Of a stretch of 64,000 nt of DNA, positions 24,740-31,543 are shown piece by piece. Within the stretch, counting starts at the first letter, position 1, and every line of letters starts with the position of its first letter. A program made the position numbers and the translations under genes. The DNA is taken from the NCBI RefSeq assembly GCF_035987325.1, contig NZ_CP108488.1, positions 2,356,001-2,420,000 of the forward strand, in the 5' to 3' direction. This stretch comes from Streptomyces sp. NBC_01244 (GTDB taxonomy: Bacteria; Actinomycetota; Actinomycetes; Streptomycetales; Streptomycetaceae). Under the pieces are notes generated by a model that was given only the letters and a program-made list of their open reading frames with translations, was not told the DNA's origin and ran no database searches.

Positions 24740-26137
24740 TCAGGCCGCCGGGACGTAGGCGGGCGTCCGCCGGGCGAGGGCCCAGTACGTGAGCCCGGAG
24801 ACCACCGAGCCGAGCAGGGTGAGGTCGGCGCCCCCGAGCGGAGCGACGAGCGGCCCGGTCCAGAGCTCGGAGTCGCAGGTCAGGGCGGCGAAGGCCATAC
24901 CGGCGAGCAGGGCGGTCATACCAGCCGGGTGGTAGCCGGAGCGGTACCAGTAGGCGCCCCCGCTCCCGGCGTGCAGCGCGTCGGAGTCGTAGCGGCAGCG
25001 GCGCAGCAGCATGTCGGCGAGGAAGACGCCGCCCCAGGGGGCGAACACGATGATCAGGAGGGAGAGGAAGGACAGCAGCGAGGTGGTGAAGTCGGTGAGG
25101 AAGAGCGCGGCGAGCGATCCGGCGCCGGTCACGGCGGCGCTGATCACGATGGCGCGGGCCCGGCTCCACGGAATGCCGAGGACCTGGAGGTTCAGGCTGG
25201 AGGAGTAGAGCGTGATGATCGAGTTGGTGACGGAGCCGCCCAGGACCAGGGCCAGGAACAGCGGCTGGAACCAGCCGGGCAGCAGACTCTCGGCTCCGGC
25301 GACGGCGTCGGTCATGTCGGTCTGGGTGGCGGCGGCCACGCCGGCGATCCCGAGGGCGACGGAGGACACGAACCCGCCGAGCGCGCCCATCCAGGTGATC
25401 GACTTCAGCGAGGTGGTGCGGGGCAGGTAGCGGGTGTAGTCGGCGGGCATCGGCAGGTACGAGAACGGCCCGGCGAGCATCACGACGAAGGCCAGGCTCC
25501 AGCCGGACAGGCCCGGGGCCAGGGCGTCGGCGGGGGCGGTGGTCTCGGCGCCGGGCAGGACGAAGACCAGCAGCGCGCCGAAGCCGACGGCCAGGACGTA
25601 GGCCATCCAGCGCTCGGCGAACTGCACGGTGGCGTGGCCCCACATGGCGACGGCGAAGGTGAGCGCGAGGGTGATGCCGAGCGCGACGGCCCGGATCAAG
25701 GTGCCTTCGCCCAGCCCGACCTCGGCGAAGAAGACCTCCAGGGCCAGGGTGCCGACGACGGTGTTGACGATGGTGTAGCCGATGCTCACCACCCAGTTCA
25801 GGACGCCCGCCGGCCAGTTGCCCCGTACGCCGAAGGCGGCCCGGGAGATGACCAGGGTGGCGGTGCCGGTGCGGATGCCGCTGAGGCCGGCGGCGCTGAT
25901 CGCGAAGAAGGACAGCCCGCTGATCACGACCACGGCGGTGGCCTGCCAGAAGCTGAGGCCGAAGGCGACGGCGAGGGCTCCGTTGATCACGTAGGTGAAG
26001 GTCAGGTTCGAACCGAACCAGAGCCAGAAGAGGTCCTTGGCCCCGCCGTGGCGCTCGGCGTCGGGGATCGGGTCGATGCCGTGCGTCTCGACTCTGAAGA
26101 CCTCGTCGACGGCGGCCGTCGTCTCCTGGTGTGCCAT
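24740..26137 (-). CDS. NCS1-family nucleobase/hydantoin permease
   Basis: A 465-aa transporter with about 12 membrane segments. The family start is HGGAKDLFWLWFGSNLTFTYVINGALAVAFG; later segments include ISRAAFGVRGNWPAGVLNWVVSIGY and SYLPMPADYTRYLP, as in cytosine/allantoin/hydantoin carriers (CodB, Mhp1). It is the first gene of a leftward operon with the amidohydrolase, which suggests uptake of the compound that enzyme hydrolyses. The start lies about 80 bases from paired palindromes shared with a divergent TetR gene, a likely control site. Confidence 0.92.
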   Translation of the reverse strand: MAHQETTAAVDEVFRVETHGIDPIPDAERHGGAKDLFWLWFGSNLTFTYVINGALAVAFGLSFWQATAVVVISGLSFFAISAAGLSGIRTGTATLVISRAAFGVRGNWPAGVLNWVVSIGYTIVNTVVGTLALEVFFAEVGLGEGTLIRAVALGITLALTFAVAMWGHATVQFAERWMAYVLAVGFGALLVFVLPGAETTAPADALAPGLSGWSLAFVVMLAGPFSYLPMPADYTRYLPRTTSLKSITWMGALGGFVSSVALGIAGVAAATQTDMTDAVAGAESLLPGWFQPLFLALVLGGSVTNSIITLYSSSLNLQVLGIPWSRARAIVISAAVTGAGSLAALFLTDFTTSLLSFLSLLIIVFAPWGGVFLADMLLRRCRYDSDALHAGSGGAYWYRSGYHPAGMTALLAGMAFAALTCDSELWTGPLVAPLGGADLTLLGSVVSGLTYWALARRTPAYVPAA

Positions 26138-26191
26138 GCGTCTGCCCCTGACCTTCGGCGGTGAACCGCGAAACCGACCTCGAACCCGACC

Positions 26192-26208
26192 TTGAACGGC
26201 GTTCTAAG
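26192..26208. promoter_or_regulatory. TetR-type operator half of a pair (site 1)
   Basis: TTGAACGGCGTTCTAAG is an imperfect palindrome centred at 26199 with a perfect core GAACGGCGTTC. It lies 20 bases, about two turns, from a closely similar perfect palindrome at 26211-26227. Confidence 0.55.
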
Positions 26209-26210
26209 TT

Positions 26211-26227
26211 CTTGAATGGCATTCAAG
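26211..26227. promoter_or_regulatory. TetR-type operator, perfect palindrome (site 2)
   Basis: CTTGAATG-G-CATTCAAG is a perfect 17-base palindrome between the permease and the TetR gene. With site 1 it forms a two-site operator, as seen for TetR proteins that bind as pairs of dimers. Confidence 0.7.
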
Positions 26228-26304
26228 ATGCGCTGCCGACAGGGACCCCGTCAAGACCCTGTCCGGGATAGGGTCGGCCCACGAAGATCGGGAAGGCGGC
26301 ACGG

Positions 26305-26913
26305 GTGGCAGCGGGAGCGGCACGGCGGCGCGACGGGCAGATCGCCCAGGAGCGGATGCTCGAAGAGGCCATGACGGCGATCGCCGAGGACGGGCTGGCG
26401 ACGCTCACCATGTCCGCGCTCGCCGAACGGCTCGGCACCAGCGGCGGCCACATCCTGTACTACTTCGGCAGCAAGGACCGCCTGCTGCTGGCCGCCCTGC
26501 GCTGGAGCGAGCACCAACTGACCGCAGAGCGCGCCGAATTGCTGGAACGCCGGGTCACCGCCCACCGCAAGCTCGCGCTCTTCCTCGAGCTCTACCTGCC
26601 CCGCGGCCCCCGCGATCCGCGCTGGACGCTCTGGATCGAGCTGTGGGCCCGCATCCCCTCGAACGAGCCGCTGCGAGCCGCCCAGCAGGAGATCGACGAC
26701 GCCTGGCAGCAGGACCTCGAGGCGCTCCTCACCAAGGGGGTGGAGCAGGGCCGCTTCGCCGCCGGCCTGGACGTGCCCGCCCGCGCCTCGGAGCTGCTCG
26801 CCCTGCTGGACGGGCTGAGCACCCGGGTGGTGCTGGGCGAGCGCGGCGCGGACCGGACCACCTCCCTGGAGCGGGCCCGCTCGGCCGCGGCCCTGCTGAT
26901 CCCGCACACCTGA
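26305..26913 (+). CDS. TetR-family regulator of the permease/amidohydrolase operon
   Basis: A 202-aa regulator. The DNA-binding domain at about residues 12-60 reads QIAQERMLEEAMTAIAEDGLATLTMSALAERLGTSGGHILYYFGSKDRLLLAAL, the standard TetR start; the rest is an all-helical ligand domain (LFLELYLPRGPRDPRWTLWIELWARIPSNEPL), close to BetI/RutR-like groups. GTG 26305 has GGAAGG upstream. It diverges from the NCS1 permease, and two palindromes lie midway, so autoregulation and repression of the permease and amidohydrolase are likely. The ligand may be the transported compound. Confidence 0.92.
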   Translation: MAAGAARRRDGQIAQERMLEEAMTAIAEDGLATLTMSALAERLGTSGGHILYYFGSKDRLLLAALRWSEHQLTAERAELLERRVTAHRKLALFLELYLPRGPRDPRWTLWIELWARIPSNEPLRAAQQEIDDAWQQDLEALLTKGVEQGRFAAGLDVPARASELLALLDGLSTRVVLGERGADRTTSLERARSAAALLIPHT

Positions 26914-26949
26914 GGCCACCGGCGCCCCCGACCGCGCCCGGACATGTGG

Positions 26950-26986
26950 AAAGCCCGCCCGGGCCTTAGCGTCCCGGGCGGGCTTT
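26950..26986. terminator. Strong bidirectional terminator, TetR/adhE
   Basis: A 14-pair perfect stem (AAAGCCCGCCCGGG with CCCGGGCGGGCTTT) and a T run lie between the convergent TetR and adhE genes. A-tracts and T-tracts on both sides make it work in both directions. Confidence 0.9.
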
Positions 26987-27023
26987 TCCGCTCCTTAGCG
27001 GAGGTTCTCAGGAAGAAGAAGGG

Positions 27024-29660
27024 TTACTTCTTCTTGGCTGCGGCCTTCTTGGCCGGGGCGCCCTCGGCGTTGCCGTAGTACGCCTGGCGCATGAGCTGCT
27101 TCAGGTCGTCGATCATCGGCATCCGCGGGTTGGCGGGGGCGCACTGGTCGGCGTAGGCGTTCATGGCCTGGGTCGGCAGGGCCTCGATGAAGGCCTGCTC
27201 GTCCACGCCCTCCTCGGCGAAGGAGGAGGTGATCCCGCACTTGCTGCGGAGCTCCTCGACGGCCTTGGCGTAGGACTCGACGCCCTCGGCGGCCGTGGCG
27301 GCCGGCAGGCCCAGCATCTTCGCGATCTCCTGGAAGCGCTCCGGCGCCCGGTAGACCTCGGCCTTGGGCCACGGGGTGGCCTTGTGGGTGACCGTGCCGT
27401 TGTGGCGGATCACGTGGGGCAGGAGCAGCGCGTTGGTGCGGCCGTGGGCGACGTGGAAGGTGTTGCCCAGGGTGTGCGCCATGGCGTGGACCATGCCCAG
27501 GAAGGCGTTGGCGAAGGCCATGCCCGCCACGGTGGAGGCGTTGTGCATCTTCTCGCGGGCCTCGGGGTCGTTCGGCCCGTCGACGACGCAGCGCTGCAGG
27601 TTTTCGAAGATGAGCTTGATGGCCTGGAGGCACAGGCCGTCGGTGTAGTCGTTCGAGTACGCGGAGACGTAGGCCTCGGTGGCGTGCGTGAGGGCGTCGA
27701 AACCGGAGTCGGCGGTCACCTTGGGCGGGAGGCCCATCGGCAGCATCGGGTCGACGATGGCGACGTTCGGGGTCAGCGCGTAGTCGGCGAGCGGGTACTT
27801 CTGGGCCGCGGCCGGGTCGGAGATGACGGCGAACGGGGTGACCTCGGAGCCGGTGCCCGAGGTGGTCGGGATGGCGACCATCTTGGCCTTCTCGCCCAGC
27901 GAGGGGAACGTGTAGGCGCGCTTGCGGACGTCGAAGAACTTCTCCTTCGTGTCGGCGAACTCCACCTCCGGGCGCTCGTACATCAGCCACATGATCTTCG
28001 CGGCGTCCATCGGCGAGCCGCCGCCGAGGCCGATGATCGTGTCGGGCTTGAAGTCGCGCATCATCGCGGCGCCGGCCTGGACGGTGGAGAGCTCCGGGTT
28101 GGGCTCGACGTTGTCGATGATCTGGATCGACACGGCGCCCTCGCGGGCCTGCAGGATGTCGACGACCTTCTGCACGAAGCCGATGGAGACCATCGTCTTG
28201 TCGGTGACGATCGAGACGCGGCTGATGCCGTCCATCTCACCGAGGTAGCGGATGGAGTTGCGCTCGAAGTAGATCTTCGGCGGGACCTTGAACCACTGCA
28301 TGTTGGTGTTGCGCCGTCCGATCCGCTTGACGTTGATCAGGTTGACCGCGGTGACGTTGTTCGACACCGAGTTGTGTCCGTAAGAGCCGCAGCCCAGGGT
28401 GAGCGAGGGCAGGAAGGCGTTGTAGACGTCGCCGATGCCGCCGAAGGTGGAGGGCGAGTTGGCGATGACGCGGATCGCCTTGACCTTCTTGCCGAACTCC
28501 TCGACGAGCTCCTCGTCCTCGGCGTGGATCGCGGCGCTGTGGCCCAGTCCGTGGAACTCGACCATCGCGGCGGCCAGTTCGAGGCCGTGCTCGGTGTCGG
28601 AAGCCTTCAGGGCGGCCAGGATCGGGGACAGCTTCTCGCGGGTCAGCGGCTCGTTCTCGCCGACCTCGTTGCACTCCGCGAGGAGGATGGAGGCCTCGGC
28701 GGGGACGGTGAAGCCGGCCTGCTCGGCGATCCACTGCGGGGACTTGCCGACGACCGCCGGGTTCAGCTTGGCGCCGTTGGCGTCGGCCGCGTAGGCGGTG
28801 GTGCCGAAGACGAACTGCTCCAGCTTCGTCTTCTCGGCGGCGGAGACCACGTGGGCGCCGAGCCGCTTGAACTCGGTGAGGCCCGCTTCGTAGATCTCGG
28901 TGTCGAGGATGACGGCCTGCTCGGAGGCGCAGATCATGCCGTTGTCGAAGGCCTTGGAGAGCACGATGTCGTGGATCGCGCGGCCGAGCTTGGCGCTCTT
29001 GTGGACGTACGCCGGGACGTTGCCCGCGCCGACGCCCAGGGCCGGCTTGCCGCACGAGTAGGCGGCCTTGACCATGGCGTTTCCGCCGGTCGCGAGGATG
29101 GTGGAGACGCCCGGGTGGTTCATGAGGGCGCCGGTGGCCTCCATGGAGGGAGCGGTGACCCACTGGACGCAGTTCTCCGGGGCGCCGGCGGCGACGGCGG
29201 CGTCGCGGACGATGCGGGCGGCCTCGGCCGAGCAGTTCTGCGCGGAGGGGTGGAAGGCGAAGATGATCGGGTTGCGGGTCTTCAGGGCGATCAGGGCCTT
29301 GAAGATCGTGGTGGAGGTCGGGTTGGTGACCGGGGTCATCGCGCAGACGACGCCGACCGGCTCGGCGATCTCCGTGATGCCGTTCAGCTCGTCGCGGCGG
29401 ATGACGCCGGCGGTCTTGAGCCCGCGCATCGAGTTCACGACGTGCTCGCAGGCGAAGAGGTTCTTGACGGCCTTGTCCTCGAAGAGGCCCCGGCCCGTCT
29501 CCTCGACGGCCAGCTGGGCGAGCTCGCCGTGCTGGCTCAGCGCGGCCAGCGAGGCCTTCTTCACGATGTGGTCGACCTGCTCCTGGTTGAACGACGAGAA
29601 CTGGTCGAGCGCCGTGAGCGCCCCCTGGACCAGTCCATCCACCATCTCGTTCGCCTGCAT
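27024..29660 (-). CDS. adhE: Bifunctional acetaldehyde-CoA/alcohol dehydrogenase
   Basis: An 878-aa fusion that turns acetyl-CoA into ethanol, using two NADH, and forms spirosomes in known members. The ALDH domain covers about residues 1-440 with the catalytic Cys near 244 in FDNGMICASEQAV. The iron-alcohol-dehydrogenase domain covers about 455-865, with the NAD motif GLGGGSPMDAAK near 545 and iron-ligand His in MVHAMAHTLGN and VAHGRTNALL. The tail APAKKAAAKKK is a basic extension. ATG 29660 follows AAGGAG. Upstream lie a Rex box and a DevR-like site, so expression probably rises when NADH is high or oxygen low. Large AdhE is unusual in obligate aerobes such as Streptomyces. Confidence 0.95.
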   Translation of the reverse strand: MQANEMVDGLVQGALTALDQFSSFNQEQVDHIVKKASLAALSQHGELAQLAVEETGRGLFEDKAVKNLFACEHVVNSMRGLKTAGVIRRDELNGITEIAEPVGVVCAMTPVTNPTSTTIFKALIALKTRNPIIFAFHPSAQNCSAEAARIVRDAAVAAGAPENCVQWVTAPSMEATGALMNHPGVSTILATGGNAMVKAAYSCGKPALGVGAGNVPAYVHKSAKLGRAIHDIVLSKAFDNGMICASEQAVILDTEIYEAGLTEFKRLGAHVVSAAEKTKLEQFVFGTTAYAADANGAKLNPAVVGKSPQWIAEQAGFTVPAEASILLAECNEVGENEPLTREKLSPILAALKASDTEHGLELAAAMVEFHGLGHSAAIHAEDEELVEEFGKKVKAIRVIANSPSTFGGIGDVYNAFLPSLTLGCGSYGHNSVSNNVTAVNLINVKRIGRRNTNMQWFKVPPKIYFERNSIRYLGEMDGISRVSIVTDKTMVSIGFVQKVVDILQAREGAVSIQIIDNVEPNPELSTVQAGAAMMRDFKPDTIIGLGGGSPMDAAKIMWLMYERPEVEFADTKEKFFDVRKRAYTFPSLGEKAKMVAIPTTSGTGSEVTPFAVISDPAAAQKYPLADYALTPNVAIVDPMLPMGLPPKVTADSGFDALTHATEAYVSAYSNDYTDGLCLQAIKLIFENLQRCVVDGPNDPEAREKMHNASTVAGMAFANAFLGMVHAMAHTLGNTFHVAHGRTNALLLPHVIRHNGTVTHKATPWPKAEVYRAPERFQEIAKMLGLPAATAAEGVESYAKAVEELRSKCGITSSFAEEGVDEQAFIEALPTQAMNAYADQCAPANPRMPMIDDLKQLMRQAYYGNAEGAPAKKAAAKKK

Positions 29661-29830
29661 GGCAGGAACTCCTTCATTTCGACTCAACCTGAACCGCTTT
29701 CCTGATGACTCAATTCGACACCCAAAAGCGGAAGCCGCGATGCCGAAAAAGCCCTTATCCACCGGGCCGAAGGACCGTTCACACCCGTTCACACCTCCTC
29801 CATCACGCCTCTGACCTGCACAGATATCGA

Positions 29831-29844
29831 GGGACCTAAGACCC
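29831..29844. promoter_or_regulatory. DevR/DosR-like box upstream of adhE
   Basis: GGGACCTAAGACCC matches the DevR/DosR consensus GGGACTWWAGTCCC at 12 of 14 positions (counting W). DevR-type response regulators, OsdR in Streptomyces, act under low oxygen. It lies 9 bases from the Rex box. The fit is suggestive, not decisive. Confidence 0.4.
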
Positions 29845-29851
29845 CTGTGCG

Positions 29852-29871
29852 CTTGTGAAAACTTTCACAAG
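29852..29871. promoter_or_regulatory. Rex-binding site (ROP) upstream of adhE
   Basis: CTTGTGAA-AACT-TTCACAAG is a perfect match to the Rex operator (TTGTGAA, four bases, TTCACAA) with one extra pair each side. Rex is the NADH/NAD redox repressor of actinobacteria. The site lies about 190 bases before adhE and 90 bases before the divergent hydrolase; adhE is the expected target. Confidence 0.85.
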
Positions 29872-29960
29872 AATTTCGGACGAAGTGCACCCTACCGCGC
29901 TCCTCCCCCAGCGAGCACAATCACCGTGACGAGTCGCGTCAACCGTGAGGGAGGGAGCGC

Positions 29961-30863
29961 GTGCGCAGTCAGGTGCGCGTCGCGGACGGACGGAATCTGA
30001 CGGTGGAGCGCTGGGGCGACCCGGACGGCAGACCCGTTTTTCTGCTCCACGGCATGCCCGGCAGCCGCCTGGGCCCCGCCCCGCGGGGCATGGTCCTCTA
30101 CCAGCGCCGGATGCAGCTCATCACCTACGACCGGCCCGGCTACGGGGGCTCCGACCGCCATCCGGGCCGCACCGTCGCCGACGTGGCCGCGGAGGTGGCG
30201 GCGGTGGCCGACTCCCTGGGCCTGGACACCTTCGCCGTGGCCGGCCGCTCCGGCGGCGCCCCCGGCGCGCTGGCCTGCGCCGCCCTGCTCCCCGACCGGG
30301 TCACCCGGACCGCGGCCCTGGTCCCCCTCGCCCCCCGGGACGCGGAGGACCTCGACTGGTTCGAGGGGATGACCGCCTCGAACGTCACCGCGTACTCCAC
30401 CGCCGGCCGGGACCCGGAGGAGCTGGCCGCCGGGCTGATCCCCCGCGCGGCGGGCATCGCCGCCGATCCCGGGCAGCTGCTGGACGAACTGCGCCGGGAG
30501 CTCACCGAGAGCGACCGCCTGGTCGTCTCGGACGCGGGACTGCGCGCGATGCTGCTGCGGAACTACCGCGAGGGGGTCCGCAGCTCCGCCTACGGCTGGA
30601 TCGACGACATCCTCGCCTTCAGCACCCCCTGGGGGTTCGACCCCGCCGACATCCGGTGTCCGGTGATGATCTGGCACGGCGGGCTCGACGAGTTCTCCCC
30701 CGTGGGCCACTCCCGCTGGCTGGGCCGGCGCATCCCCGGAGCCACCACCACCATCGACCCGGCCGCCGCCCACTTCGGTGCGCTGCACGCACTGCCCGAC
30801 GTACTGACGTGGCTGCTCAGGGAGCTGCCGGCACCGCCCGTGAACGAACAGCAGCCGGCGTAG
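29961..30863 (+). CDS. Alpha/beta-hydrolase
   Basis: A 300-aa cytosolic hydrolase. The oxyanion motif FLLHGMPGSRLG is near residue 30; the nucleophile elbow is GRSGGAPGAL near residue 96 (Ser), then ICPVMIWHGGLDEFSPVGH holds the acid region and AAAHFGALH the catalytic His region. Similarity is to small-molecule ester/epoxide hydrolase-like proteins; the substrate is unknown. GTG 29961 follows GGGAGGGAG. It is divergent from adhE and shares the Rex/DevR-like region, so redox control of this gene is possible but unproven. Confidence 0.87.
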   Translation: MRSQVRVADGRNLTVERWGDPDGRPVFLLHGMPGSRLGPAPRGMVLYQRRMQLITYDRPGYGGSDRHPGRTVADVAAEVAAVADSLGLDTFAVAGRSGGAPGALACAALLPDRVTRTAALVPLAPRDAEDLDWFEGMTASNVTAYSTAGRDPEELAAGLIPRAAGIAADPGQLLDELRRELTESDRLVVSDAGLRAMLLRNYREGVRSSAYGWIDDILAFSTPWGFDPADIRCPVMIWHGGLDEFSPVGHSRWLGRRIPGATTTIDPAAAHFGALHALPDVLTWLLRELPAPPVNEQQPA

Positions 30864-30939
30864 GCACGGGGCCGCCTCCCGCGCACCCGGCGCACCCGGC
30901 GCACGCAGCGCACCCGCATCACCAACTCACCAGCGATGC

Positions 30940-30976
30940 GGGCCGAGTTGCTACCCGATGGCCCACAACTCGGCCC
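30940..30976. terminator. Hairpin after the alpha/beta-hydrolase
   Basis: GGGCCGAGTTG at 30940-30950 pairs perfectly with CAACTCGGCCC at 30966-30976 around a 15-base loop, 77 bases after the hydrolase stop. The rest of the gap 30864-31349 holds short GCGCACCCG repeats and spurious ORFs; no other gene was supported there. Confidence 0.6.
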
Positions 30977-31349
30977 GTCCGCAGTCGAGTACGCCTCAGG
31001 GCGAGCGCCGGTCCCTCCGCTCGGGTCGGGCCCGGTATCCGCCGCGGCACCGGCTCGGCCTCACCGCGCCGGTCCGGGGTGAGGCCGACGGCCACGGCGG
31101 ACCCTCGAATGGAAAGGATCTTGCCGCAAGGAAGCCGTAAGTCAAACGGCCGAATACCGGGCCCGGGCGAATTCGATCATGTTTACCACCGGTACCCGAT
31201 CGGCCCTGCACAGGACATCACTCTGTAGCAACGACCTGGGCAGTTCGGCACGCCGATCAGCGGTCGGGGAGGTAAAGTCCGCGCCAGACACTGGCTCGTC
31301 GCCAATGTCAACCCCTCCCATTCCCCATGACCTCCCCGAGGACGGCGTC

Positions 31350-31514
31350 ATGAACACCTCCGCCACCCACCCGGCCAGCACCGTCACGGCCACTCGCGTC
31401 CCGCTCGACCGCATCGACGTCCGCGGCGCGCGCGCGGCCGCGACCCTGGGTCGCGTCCTCCCGACGGAATCCGGCCGAAAGGTTCAGACGCCCATCTTCA
31501 ACTCTGCACTCTGA
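31350..31514 (+). CDS. fxsA: FxSxx-COOH RiPP precursor peptide
   Basis: A 54-aa precursor, ending in FNSAL-COOH, the exact FxSxx motif at the very C-terminus. The middle RVPLDRIDVRGARAAATLGRVLP is the conserved leader-like helix of this family. The adjacent radical SAM enzyme is expected to link the Phe and Ser side chains of FxS into a three-residue cyclophane. Start ATG 31350 has GAGGA eight bases upstream; the same frame stays open back to 31179, with ATG 31305, but without a good ribosome site. It is the first gene of the fxs operon, 29 bases before fxsB. Processing enzyme and target of the peptide are unknown. Confidence 0.87.
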   Translation: MNTSATHPASTVTATRVPLDRIDVRGARAAATLGRVLPTESGRKVQTPIFNSAL

Positions 31515-31543
31515 CGAGGAAGTCAGCGCTCTAGACTGGTGGA

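Noticed and set aside
22878..26222. A single 1114-aa reading frame covering two genes
   Set aside because: Its part upstream of 24530 is a frame-shifted shadow of the NCS1 permease; the real amidohydrolase starts at ATG 24530 after a good ribosome site.
27384..29705. A 773-aa reading frame antisense to adhE
   Set aside because: Low-complexity Val/Gly/Asp/Arg composition and exact overlap with a certain gene; a shadow.
30864..31349. Several short ORFs between the hydrolase and fxsA
   Set aside because: None has a ribosome site, motif or conserved-looking composition; the span carries a hairpin and probably the fxs promoter.
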